Origin: a virus
Length of the DNA stretch: 49,690 nucleotides
Direction: 5' to 3' (one strand)
Virus record (IMG/VR): IMGVR_UViG_3300020183_000121
Location: 1 to 49,690 of that record
Each line of letters starts with the position of its first letter. Position 1 is the first letter of the stretch. Under the pieces are notes generated by a model. The model was not told the DNA's origin. It saw only the letters and a list, made by a program, of their open reading frames with translations, and did not search any database. Positions 42,004 to 49,690 of the stretch are shown here, piece after piece. A program made the position numbers and the translations under genes.

Positions 42004-44724
42004 TTATTCCTTTGTTCTGAGTCCGTTTTTAGAAATGACTACATAATTATCCTGGAAGCTGGCTGCCTCGGGATCTATTGATACAGGCTGATCATATCCA
42101 TTTTTGTTGAATCTTAGTTTATCATCAACATATCTTTTATTAGAATTAAATTTTCCAAACTTTCTAACCAAAGCTTCTGCACCAGGCCAAAAATAAGTCT
42201 TGTCACTAGAAACGCCCTGAGAGGTAGTTCCAGCCTCCACAGATGTGTCCACGCCTTTAAATATCATAGGCTCTCCGACACTTTGTGCTTTATACTGCTG
42301 CTGCCAATCAGATTGAAATAGAACATACTTCACGGCGTCCGGTATTCCTCTAAGATCAGAGTCCGGATAGCAGAAAGTCAGATTCTTAAGAGTGCTGTCT
42401 GACTTACCAACTACAGATTTATCTATAAGATCGTAGATCTCTTTTTGTGCTTCAACTATTTCTAAAACTCCTTTTGAAAAATTGGATATAGATTCTTGAA
42501 CAGATCTATCAAGCTTTAAATCGTCCTCTTCCAGATCTGCAATTTGCGGATTCGTGGCGGCAAACGACCGTGCCATAAGAGTCCTGGAGAAAATCGCTGA
42601 TCCGTCAATATAGAAATTTATGTCGGAAGACTTTCCAGAAGCCATAAAGAACTCTGACTCCATAAAAAATCCCCCTCTTGTCTGAAGAGACAAGCCTGAT
42701 TGATTTATAAGGAAGTTTGTTCCAGCTTCAGGACTGTCAAAATTTGTGCAAAACATAGACTGCTGCGCTGCAAATATGCACTGGCTTCCGTTGAAGTTAA
42801 TCGAAGTATCTCCCGAATCCAAATAGATCCTGCATTCATCAGTTTTATTTCCAATATAGGCCTCCTTGGAAACAGTGCATACTGAGGAGCCTGGGGCCTT
42901 GAACCATATCCCTCCGTAGAAGTTAGAATTATTGTTTGGATTCGTAAACGTATCATTATCCTCAAATATAAGATTATTTTTGATCGCTTTGGACTCTATC
43001 AGCACTCCGCCTTTACCATCATTACCTGCCAGAACTGACACATTGCGGTCAGCTTGCAATCTTAAGTCGCCTAGATTGGCACTTAGCTCAACATCGTTTC
43101 CAGCAATTGTGGACACTGAATCGCCCGCTATAGATACAAGATTCTTACCTGGACGTAAGGTAATGTCGCCGGGGCACGAGATATCTATGCTTCCAGCCCT
43201 CATACTTATTGTGGACCCATAGCCATCCTGAAGATGTATGGAGCCATCTTCATGCATCATTATCATAGATCTGGAGGCAAAATACTTTACTTGCTCCCTG
43301 GAATTTATTTTTAAAGTTCCTATCTGTGGAAGTTTGGCAAAATATCTAGACTTGCTAACGCCATTTGCTGCGTTTATGTATCCGCTGGAATCGATGCTTG
43401 ATCTAAATCCAGCTAAATCAACTTCATCAATTTCTTTCAGCGTCCAATCGTCTTTTCTTTCCCTAAAGTGAACGAGGCTCCTGTGGGTTTTAAATGCAGC
43501 ACTATCTGAACTTGCCGCCGAATATAATAGTGAGGCGTGCTCCTCTTCATTTGTAGCTCCCTCTATAGTATAGTCGGCTAGATTTGGGGCATTGCTTTCC
43601 CTGTCTTCTGATATAGATTGTACTTTTGATCCTCGGCTATCGTCCGCCCTGTATTTTTCCTTAGGTGTGGGGATAAAGCAATCCTTGATAAGCGATATGG
43701 ATTTTGCCGACACCACGCTATAGGCGCCAGAACTATCCACATGCTCCCTGAACAACCCGGCCTCATCTTGTTCAGTATCCTCCGAATCTCTTACTTTCTT
43801 GACTATCGGAGCAGTGACAAAGTTGAGTTTTAGATTGGCCAAATATCCTGAAAATTCTGAATATCTAAACCACCCCAACTGTGTCTCCAGTTCGGGTTTA
43901 TATTTACCTGTTAGTTCTGCCCTATCTTGAGATTTAGATCTTATTTGGGCTTCAACCTTAGGTATTGGAGAGTACTCTCCAGAAGCTCCAAGAGACTCTA
44001 CTACGTAGGGATTTAATCTTTTTATTTCTGTATAGTCGCCTGCATCGCAATATGCCAACGTTTCGGATCCCGCTGTGTTTTGTTCAAAATTATAGGAATT
44101 AATTCTGAGCAATGCATCGATGTAATGAAGCTCTACGGAACAATCCATGCCAGATATCAATGAAGCTTGAAGCGCTCCAACAAATAAACCACAACCTAGA
44201 TTATTGAGTATTGTGGTATCGCCTGGATAAGCATCAATAGGGCGGCTATCATTAAAATTATTAAAATAGCAGTTTATTAATCCAGATGAAGATATATTAT
44301 CTTTAAACGATCCAACTGGAGATGAGGCTATTAGTTCCGGGCTGCCCTTTGCAACTGTTGTACCAAAGTGTGAAGCCGGAGACCCAAGTATAAGAGCTTG
44401 ATTTACGCCCAATGCAGGAGTCAGTATTGCCAGTACTCTAGTACCCACACCGTATAGACTGCTGCTAATGGTGGAGAATGCCCCATCAGAAGTCTTTCCA
44501 AATGGTTGAATAGAGGTTGCAATCATATCTGGCAACCCTCCAACTCTGATTCTATAACATTGAAGCTGCTGATTTACCTCTAAAATAGTTGCAAGAAATA
44601 CCTGGCTGGAGAAGTTTTTTCTTTGAGACAGCTCCCCATCCCTAACATAGTTGTCATATTTTTTTGAGAATACTGCAGCCCCTGCATTTGCTGCAATTTT
44701 GGTAGAGTTAGTAGGTAGACTCAT
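42004..44724 (-). CDS. Central spike-type protein (gp5/VgrG-like OB and beta-helix)
   Basis: A 906-residue protein. Residues about 40-116 (LATILEVNQQLQCYRIRVGG ... VGTRVLAILTPA ... ALILG) fit the OB-fold of gp5/VgrG-type spikes. Near 325-350, FREHVDSSGAYSVVSAKSIS resembles a segment in baseplate spike relatives. From about 487 to 580 repeats such as GDITLRPGKNLVSIAG and GDLRLQADRNVSVLAG form a beta-helix with repeated Gly/Asp turns. The rest is not recognised, and no lysozyme domain is seen. It would cap the tube and pierce the envelope. Its place between tube and chaperone genes is unusual. A terminator-like hairpin lies in its 5' leader. Confidence 0.65.
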   Translation of the reverse strand: MSLPTNSTKIAANAGAAVFSKKYDNYVRDGELSQRKNFSSQVFLATILEVNQQLQCYRIRVGGLPDMIATSIQPFGKTSDGAFSTISSSLYGVGTRVLAILTPALGVNQALILGSPASHFGTTVAKGSPELIASSPVGSFKDNISSSGLINCYFNNFNDSRPIDAYPGDTTILNNLGCGLFVGALQASLISGMDCSVELHYIDALLRINSYNFEQNTAGSETLAYCDAGDYTEIKRLNPYVVESLGASGEYSPIPKVEAQIRSKSQDRAELTGKYKPELETQLGWFRYSEFSGYLANLKLNFVTAPIVKKVRDSEDTEQDEAGLFREHVDSSGAYSVVSAKSISLIKDCFIPTPKEKYRADDSRGSKVQSISEDRESNAPNLADYTIEGATNEEEHASLLYSAASSDSAAFKTHRSLVHFRERKDDWTLKEIDEVDLAGFRSSIDSSGYINAANGVSKSRYFAKLPQIGTLKINSREQVKYFASRSMIMMHEDGSIHLQDGYGSTISMRAGSIDISCPGDITLRPGKNLVSIAGDSVSTIAGNDVELSANLGDLRLQADRNVSVLAGNDGKGGVLIESKAIKNNLIFEDNDTFTNPNNNSNFYGGIWFKAPGSSVCTVSKEAYIGNKTDECRIYLDSGDTSINFNGSQCIFAAQQSMFCTNFDSPEAGTNFLINQSGLSLQTRGGFFMESEFFMASGKSSDINFYIDGSAIFSRTLMARSFAATNPQIADLEEDDLKLDRSVQESISNFSKGVLEIVEAQKEIYDLIDKSVVGKSDSTLKNLTFCYPDSDLRGIPDAVKYVLFQSDWQQQYKAQSVGEPMIFKGVDTSVEAGTTSQGVSSDKTYFWPGAEALVRKFGKFNSNKRYVDDKLRFNKNGYDQPVSIDPEAASFQDNYVVISKNGLRTKE

Positions 44725-44731
44725 AAAATAA

Positions 44732-44757
44732 ACTAGGCTCCGTTTCCAGAGCCTAGT
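44732..44757 (-). terminator. Terminator between tube and spike genes
   Basis: ACTAGGCTC (44732-44740) and GAGCCTAGT (44749-44757) form a perfect 9-bp stem with an 8-nt loop. On the minus strand the stem is followed by TTTATTTTATG, a usable U-tract. Placed directly after the sheath and tube genes, it would reduce read-through from these high-demand genes into the spike and rest of the tail block. Confidence 0.7.
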
Positions 44758-44782
44758 ATATCGTCTATAACTAGTTAGACAA
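44755..44782 (-). promoter_or_regulatory. Possible promoter overlapping the tube/spike terminator
   Basis: On the minus strand TTGTCT (44782-44777), a 16-nt spacer and TATACT (44760-44755) resemble a sigma-70 promoter. Transcription would begin within the hairpin's first arm, so the RNA made from it could not fold the terminator. This would give the spike and later genes their own supply. The match could be by chance. Confidence 0.3.
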
Positions 44783-44823
44783 ATTCAAACTGTTAGAGTT
44801 ATTGTACTTTATGCTTAGCCGGT

Positions 44824-45315
44824 CTATTCGGTAGCTTGTCCAGCGCCTGAGAGCAAAGATGAGAACATAATCTGAATATTCTCATTAATTAACGCAGTAT
44901 CTATGCTAAGCGAAATGCCAATTTGAGTTACAATTGGATTTATCAAAGTTAATTTGGATCCTTCTATTTCGGTCGACTCAGTGCATCCAGCTAAACCACC
45001 AAACACAATAGTCTCTCCTGCCTTACAAACATTTCCATATTTGTTATAGAACTCGACCATCAAGCCTGAAGGTCCAACCATTTTACCAATGGATGCAGTT
45101 CCAGAAGTACGACCTGATACATAATATACGTCCTCTGGACTAGCTAGATCATATATAAAGCTAACTTGCTGTTGATACGCGATTTGAACATTTTGCACCA
45201 AAAGACCTTTAGCTGAATCCATACCGGTAAAGGTCATTGTAGCTTTATCAATGCTAAAGCCTTTCCCCGATTGTGCTTTTTTAGCTGTTTTTCCAAAAAT
45301 GTCCGAATTTGCCAT
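44824..45315 (-). CDS. Tail tube protein
   Basis: A 163-residue protein. Its size and position right after the sheath are those of the contractile-tail tube subunit, which stacks as hexamers to form the DNA channel. Segments such as GLLVQNVQIAYQQQVSFIYD (about 36-55) and VYYVSGRTSGTASIGKMVGP (about 63-82), with a beta-hairpin pattern and a C-terminal hydrophobic part, match the tube fold. The ribosome site AAAGGA precedes the ATG. Confidence is good from context and fold pattern. Confidence 0.75.
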   Translation of the reverse strand: MANSDIFGKTAKKAQSGKGFSIDKATMTFTGMDSAKGLLVQNVQIAYQQQVSFIYDLASPEDVYYVSGRTSGTASIGKMVGPSGLMVEFYNKYGNVCKAGETIVFGGLAGCTESTEIEGSKLTLINPIVTQIGISLSIDTALINENIQIMFSSLLSGAGQATE

Positions 45316-45329
45316 TTATTATCCTTTTT

Positions 45330-48152
45330 TTAAATTACAAGAGTTATATCGATAAGGTTCATCGGCAGCGGTACGGCAACAGATACACGAACTATTAGGG
45401 TATCTTTTGCAGTTGCTGGAACAGTTATACCGCCAATTGTGAAGCTGTTTAGCTGAGGCCCTACAGTCAGTGCGCCTGCAGTAGCGGATAACTGTAATAG
45501 GGTTTTCTCAATTATAGCTGCCACCAGTGCCGTAGTATCTTTAGTGATGGTAACTCTGCCCACTAGACTCCTGAGAGAATCGGAAAGCGTAAAGGAGATA
45601 GAGTCAATATTAGAGGTCACTGACTGCTCCTTGCGGAAGATGTCCAGCGTAGAAGTCGACAATTGACGCTCTGCGTATATTCTCCCCTCCTCGTTATTGC
45701 GGACAACCCAGGCTCCGCCATCACGAAGAATGTTGAGTTCTGCCTCATCAAATACAGGTGTGGAAATATTAACCCCATCAAATCCGAGTAATTCAACATT
45801 AGATAATGGCTGCTGAGGGCGGGAGCCGGAACGAAGACCTGCAAAGGCGCAAGCAATATTCCAATTCTTTACAGAAAGGCCGCCAACTCTAAGACCGTTA
45901 ACTCCACGATCTGGAACAACTGCAAATACGCGCTCAGAGCTGAAACCCCCAGCGACTTGAATGTATTTAGTTGCCAAAGCAGCTGCACTTAGATCTCGGA
46001 AAATTTCAATCTTTTGATTAGTCCAACTCAATGTCTCGCTACCTACATCAATAACTAAGCTGTTGTTATCCAGCACTGCAAATACTTTGTATTCTTTAAA
46101 TGTCTCCTGTCCCTGAGAAGTTAAACCGGTTATAATTCTGACCCAGTCGCCAGCCTGAACATTTTCTGTAAACTTAGTGGACTGAGCGGTATCAATTTGC
46201 CATTTTCCGCTAGAGTATGAAGAAGAGCCAGAAGTCACCAAGATATCGTTGTTTGAAGAATCCTTGTCAAGAATCTTGTTATGCTGGTCGATTTCAGGGG
46301 CAATCCATACAATGCGGAATCTTCCAACTTCAGGGGCGGACTCGTCCTTTGCATGAGCTACAAAGGCATCCCATACGTTACTGTCGGACGACAGGGGAAC
46401 AAGGCTGTAGCAGTTTCTGTTGCCCTTCGCCAAAGATAGCGCATCAGCGAATCCTCTACTGCCACCTAAAGAGGGAGAGACAGTTGGGATAAAGTGAACA
46501 GTGGCTCCGTTAGCATTTGAGAAAGCTTTGAATACACCGTAGGCCAGAAAGTTATCTGGATCAATGGTCCCCAGCTGAGTGGTAATGTCGGATAGGGTAT
46601 TTACCGATCCAACCTCTCTTGGAATAGCCTGGAAAGCACGATACTGAATATAAAACTTTCCTGCCGTGATGTTTATTTCCGTACCTCCTGCATTTACGGA
46701 GGAGTCACGCATAGTCATTATATTTTCCAACTTAATCTTGGCATCTGCCGCAGAAGTTGGATCAGTAATGGTCCAGTTGACGACTCCAGATTCTGCAGGA
46801 ATTTCCACTGTCTTCTTTTTGGACAAACGCACTCTATTCGCCGTATTCTCCGCAATTGTTGCTGGGGCCGCATCTGCAAAGACTAGAGTCTTTATGTTTC
46901 CAGAAGATGCGGGATTCAGCGTTATGCTAAAGGTGTCGCCCTTTACAAAGCCATTAGCGTAAACACTAATCGCTGCTGTGCCGCTGCTTGTCAACGTAAG
47001 GCCGTAGTTTCCAATACTTACTGATTGGCTAGCTGCTCCAGTAAGTGTGAAATTGCCGGGACTATCAGCTCCGTTATTGGTAAATACCTTGAAGGTAACT
47101 CCTGGATTATTGGCGGTGGAGTTCTTTAAGCTGCCCCCCTTAGTGCAAGTGATGATATAGGTAGTCGATGGCGCTGTAGCAGAGATAGATCCCCCAACGA
47201 TAAAGCTAGAGCCAGCTGTAGCTATTGTTTGTCGTGTGTGAAGAGGAGTAATTGTAAACGTAGTTTGAGAGCCCACTGGGGGAAGGCTACTAAAACCTAA
47301 TTGGATAGTCGCTCCACTCGGAAACGAAACTGCGGCGCCTCCCGATCCAGGCTTATCTAATGCAACTAAGTTGTCAAGCCCTGTATCGGAAACAACGGTG
47401 TAGCTTACGCCGGTGCTGCTATGTCCGGTGATAGTTACTGTATATTGAGTTGAGAGCTTTCCAACGATTCTTGGATCGGCTGCGTACTGAGCACTAGTGG
47501 GATTAGCTGTGCCTCCAAGATAATTGGTTGTACTTATCGTTACGGTCGCCCCTCCAATTGAAATAGTAGCGGGGCTAACAACAGTAGTTGCTGCAGAGTT
47601 TGTTGGAGCAGAATTGACTCCAATTGTTCCAATCGAAGAGCTTGATCCAGCAGCAGCTGTGAATCCAGATACAGTAGAGGTATGCTGAAGCCCGGCAGAT
47701 GTATAGAACTGAATAATATCTCCTACAGCAACATCTTGAACAAGTGCACTATATCTGCCTGCGCCCTTCCACGAAGCGTTTTCCAATGCTATTGAATTTG
47801 CGTTTGCCGTCACCGAAAAACCCGCCGCCGCATCGCTTGCAATATGTGCATAAGTTAAAAGTGCATCTTCAGCAAATACCTTAGTATAGCTGAGATCCAG
47901 GAACGAGGTAGACTGCAGATTGGGAATAGAGTAACTCGCATCCGCTGACATCAACGCTTTTAAATCTCCGTTGCCTGTACTTGGATCTGAGTTGAAGGCA
48001 GCAATAAAGCCTTTATTCTTTTCTGAAGACTCCTTGAATCTTACCAATTGGCAAGAGGGTCCTACAATACACGCACGAAGCTGTTGTGCTACGACGTCAG
48101 GGGTGGCTTCAAATTCTCTTCTAACAATTACGGCTGGTTTTGGGCTGGCCAT
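45330..48152 (-). CDS. Tail sheath protein with large insertion
   Basis: A 940-residue sheath subunit, contractile in infection. The C-terminal part has the sheath signature: VPDRGVNGLRVGGLSVKNW, then FAGLRSGSRPQQPLSNVE, ILRDGGAWVVRNNEEGRIYA and IFRKEQSVTSNIDSISF, running to the last beta strands. Usual sheaths have 400-700 residues; here a Ser/Thr/Gly-rich beta region (about 110-430, e.g. GATIQLGFSSLPPVGSQTTF) is inserted and probably decorates the outside of the tail. It is followed by the tube gene and preceded by the terminator-like gene. Identity is strong. Confidence 0.9.
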   Translation of the reverse strand: MASPKPAVIVRREFEATPDVVAQQLRACIVGPSCQLVRFKESSEKNKGFIAAFNSDPSTGNGDLKALMSADASYSIPNLQSTSFLDLSYTKVFAEDALLTYAHIASDAAAGFSVTANANSIALENASWKGAGRYSALVQDVAVGDIIQFYTSAGLQHTSTVSGFTAAAGSSSSIGTIGVNSAPTNSAATTVVSPATISIGGATVTISTTNYLGGTANPTSAQYAADPRIVGKLSTQYTVTITGHSSTGVSYTVVSDTGLDNLVALDKPGSGGAAVSFPSGATIQLGFSSLPPVGSQTTFTITPLHTRQTIATAGSSFIVGGSISATAPSTTYIITCTKGGSLKNSTANNPGVTFKVFTNNGADSPGNFTLTGAASQSVSIGNYGLTLTSSGTAAISVYANGFVKGDTFSITLNPASSGNIKTLVFADAAPATIAENTANRVRLSKKKTVEIPAESGVVNWTITDPTSAADAKIKLENIMTMRDSSVNAGGTEINITAGKFYIQYRAFQAIPREVGSVNTLSDITTQLGTIDPDNFLAYGVFKAFSNANGATVHFIPTVSPSLGGSRGFADALSLAKGNRNCYSLVPLSSDSNVWDAFVAHAKDESAPEVGRFRIVWIAPEIDQHNKILDKDSSNNDILVTSGSSSYSSGKWQIDTAQSTKFTENVQAGDWVRIITGLTSQGQETFKEYKVFAVLDNNSLVIDVGSETLSWTNQKIEIFRDLSAAALATKYIQVAGGFSSERVFAVVPDRGVNGLRVGGLSVKNWNIACAFAGLRSGSRPQQPLSNVELLGFDGVNISTPVFDEAELNILRDGGAWVVRNNEEGRIYAERQLSTSTLDIFRKEQSVTSNIDSISFTLSDSLRSLVGRVTITKDTTALVAAIIEKTLLQLSATAGALTVGPQLNSFTIGGITVPATAKDTLIVRVSVAVPLPMNLIDITLVI

Positions 48153-48171
48153 AGTTCGGTCATGCTCCTAA

Positions 48172-48837
48172 TTAGGTATTGGTATTTGTGTTGGTTATTA
48201 TAGCATTTAGTGCTATATTTCTCAGCAAACGAGAGGTTTCCGGGTGAAGTTCCCAGGAATATACGATTTCATAGTTTAATGTAATAGGAATTACCACATT
48301 TTCCGCCTGCTCTTCAAGTTCGGTCGGCTCCCCTATGTTTGGGACCTCCCATTTTGAAAAATCTATCCATTCTCTCAGGATTGGGCCAAAGTGGCTCAAA
48401 TAGCCATGAACTTCTCTTGCAATAAGCTCAGCCTGAGATATACTTTTTGCTATAATTTGAATGGCGTGAGATCCGGTTATTTTTTTGTAATACGTCTCTC
48501 CATTCATTCCATTATCGCCAATTACAAGCTTAGACTCTTGCCATGTTCCAGCTTTTACAATTATAGCTGGACGTATGCCGGTCTTTTGCACATCAAAGAA
48601 AAATGAATCTTCAATTATTAGCTGAAATGGAGCTTTAAGCGCATTGGGGGTTTGATCTGCCGCCCAAAAGAAATCTTTAATTAAGGGATGCGTTAAATTG
48701 TTTGAATTTAAAAATAATTGACGCAGGCAGTCTAGTATGATTCCAGTTACTGCTAATCTATTCGGAAATTGACAATACAGAGGCTCTTCTGAGCTTAGCT
48801 CTAAGGGCTTATCAATCTCTGTAGTGTTTAGCTCCAT
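48172..48837 (-). CDS. Tail terminator/neck-like protein
   Basis: A 221-residue protein directly upstream of the sheath gene, with a mixed alpha/beta pattern including SHAIQIIAKSISQAELIARE (about 123-142) and VVIPITLNYEIVYSWELHPE (about 180-199). The helix plus strand layout is typical for tail terminator or tail-completion proteins that cap tube and sheath and join them to the neck. It ends in a short ITNTNTNT repeat encoded by a small tandem repeat. Function rests on position and pattern rather than a signature. Confidence 0.55.
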   Translation of the reverse strand: MELNTTEIDKPLELSSEEPLYCQFPNRLAVTGIILDCLRQLFLNSNNLTHPLIKDFFWAADQTPNALKAPFQLIIEDSFFFDVQKTGIRPAIIVKAGTWQESKLVIGDNGMNGETYYKKITGSHAIQIIAKSISQAELIAREVHGYLSHFGPILREWIDFSKWEVPNIGEPTELEEQAENVVIPITLNYEIVYSWELHPETSRLLRNIALNAIITNTNTNT

Positions 48838-48871
48838 AGTAGTTAAAGTATATCTTGATAGAAAGAAATAA

Positions 48872-49447
48872 TCAAGCTATTTTACATGTAACAAAATACT
48901 CGTATCTGTCTAAACCATCGTACTCAGCAATATCAAACTTAATTATACCTAAATCAGTTAATAAATTTCTTAACTCTACCTCTGCGAAGTTAACAAATTT
49001 ATCTTGCATAAATGATGATAATTCAGATTTTACTTTTTGCTTGAATACTGTAAATATTAAAATAGAATTACAGACTTTTTTTGAAGCCTGTAATAGAGTC
49101 TTTAAGATAACTTTATTCTTAAGCTCGTCTCCACCAATATTGTAAGTAATTGTTCCAAAAAGACACACCAAGTCGTATTTTTTGTTTTGAGGAATCTTTT
49201 CATAAGTACAACAATTACACAGCTTCAAAGCTTCAGGTCGAATATCGACGGCTTCATATAAGACGTTTGGCTTATTTTCCTTCAACCACTCATGTAAGTA
49301 ACAAGGACCAGATCCTACATCTAACACGGAATGAAAGGAATGCCCTCTTAGTATTTCAAATCTTTTTTTAGCTAGATCTTTGCCATAGCCGTTACTGCCA
49401 GGCTCCTTATAAATTTCATAAAGACCTTTGATATTGTGGTTATTCAA
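48872..49447 (-). CDS. SAM-dependent methyltransferase
   Basis: A 191-residue class I methyltransferase. Motif I is VLDVGSGPCYLHEWL (41-55), a motif II acidic residue lies in YEAVDIRPEAL (about 64-74), and YDLVCLFGTIT follows as motif IV region. The target (DNA, RNA, protein or small molecule) is not readable. The start is TTG, overlapping the TGA of the upstream fragment (TTGA), with AGGA about five bases before it. Its own C-terminus (RNLLTDLGIIKFDIAEYDGL) is repeated in that upstream fragment. It lies between the incoming structural genes and the tail terminator gene. Confidence 0.8.
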   Translation of the reverse strand: MNNHNIKGLYEIYKEPGSNGYGKDLAKKRFEILRGHSFHSVLDVGSGPCYLHEWLKENKPNVLYEAVDIRPEALKLCNCCTYEKIPQNKKYDLVCLFGTITYNIGGDELKNKVILKTLLQASKKVCNSILIFTVFKQKVKSELSSFMQDKFVNFAEVELRNLLTDLGIIKFDIAEYDGLDRYEYFVTCKIA

Positions 49448-49599
49448 GATTGTCCTACTTTTCGGTGGATTACAACAAAATACTCTTCTCTGTCATAGTT
49501 GTCGTTTTCTATGATTTCATATTTTGTTACTTTCAGATCTGTCAATAGATTTATCACATCTTGATAAGAGTAATTGATTATTAATAAAATAATTACCTT
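49444..49599 (-). pseudogene. Duplicated methyltransferase C-terminal fragment
   Basis: An open frame of 51 codons between two stops. Its last ~38 residues (DVINLLTDLKVTKYEIIEND, then NYDREEYFVVIHRK) resemble the methyltransferase C-terminus (EVELRNLLTDLGIIKFDIAE, then YDGLDRYEYFVTCKI). The catalytic part is missing and no ATG is present; GTG at the DV position would give about 37 residues, and an ATT after AAAAGG would give more. It is either the remnant of a partial tandem duplication or a short translated product, since its TGA overlaps the TTG of the intact gene. Confidence 0.65.
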
Positions 49600-49690
49600 T
49601 TAGCTCCATGGTCCGACCGATTGAACCGTATTAGTTCCAATTGGAGAGAATTTTATGAAAGTTCCTATGCCGATTTGATTTGTTCCACCG
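49600..49690 (-). CDS. 3' end of a gene cut by the window edge
   Basis: The last 91 nt encode the final ~29 residues of a protein on the minus strand, ending IGTFIKFSPIGTNTVQSVGPWS before TAA. The sequence is beta-like and low in charge, as in virion surface or fibre proteins, but too short to identify. Confidence 0.6.
   Translation of the reverse strand, partial: GGTNQIGIGTFIKFSPIGTNTVQSVGPWS

Overview
This window is part of the genome of a tailed bacteriophage with a contractile tail (a myovirus). A sheath, tube, tail-assembly chaperone, candidate tape measure, hub, spike, gp25-like wedge and J-like wedge protein lie in the usual order, and a terminase large subunit with a zinc finger lies elsewhere in the window. 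Base composition is AT-rich, genes are tightly packed with many ATGA, TAATG, GTGA and TTGA stop/start overlaps, and no tRNA, rRNA, integrase, insertion sequence or CRISPR was seen. The host cannot be told from the sequence. Most virion proteins are far from any family I can name precisely, so this is probably a poorly sampled environmental phage. No portal, major capsid or prohead protease is visible; they may lie beyond position 49690.

Layout. (1) 1-133 is a low-complexity T/G-rich end that looks like an assembly artefact. (2) 134-5850 (minus) holds an SbcC/Rad50/gp46-like ATPase, an acidic helix-turn-helix protein, an unknown protein, an SbcD/Mre11/gp47-like nuclease, and a cluster of very small membrane proteins that includes two tandemly duplicated TTG-start peptides. 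(3) 5822-7771 (plus) is the terminase. (4) 7980-10652 (minus) is a large zinc-ribbon protein that may be primase/helicase-related. (5) 10633-14509 (plus) holds five genes, including two glycine-zipper proteins and two neighbours that share an identical N-terminal leader; I suspect internal virion proteins. (6) 14618-49690 (minus) is one long structural unit. In transcription order (from high to low coordinates) it runs: partial gene, methyltransferase fragment, methyltransferase, tail terminator-like protein, sheath, tube, spike, frameshifted chaperone, tape measure, hub and baseplate proteins (with a sigma-like factor among them), an array of related adhesin-like tail proteins (one with a trypsin-like protease domain), a very cysteine-rich protein, a glycosyltransferase-like protein and three small proteins.

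How the genes fit together. The SbcC/SbcD-like pair would process DNA ends during recombination-dependent replication. The terminase packages the product. The minus-strand unit builds the tail in assembly order, and a terminator between the tube and spike genes would keep sheath and tube expression high. The sigma-like factor may direct phage transcription. The tail-protein array, protease domain, cysteine-rich protein and glycosyltransferase together suggest an elaborate host-contact apparatus. Functions beyond the recognisable motifs are inference.
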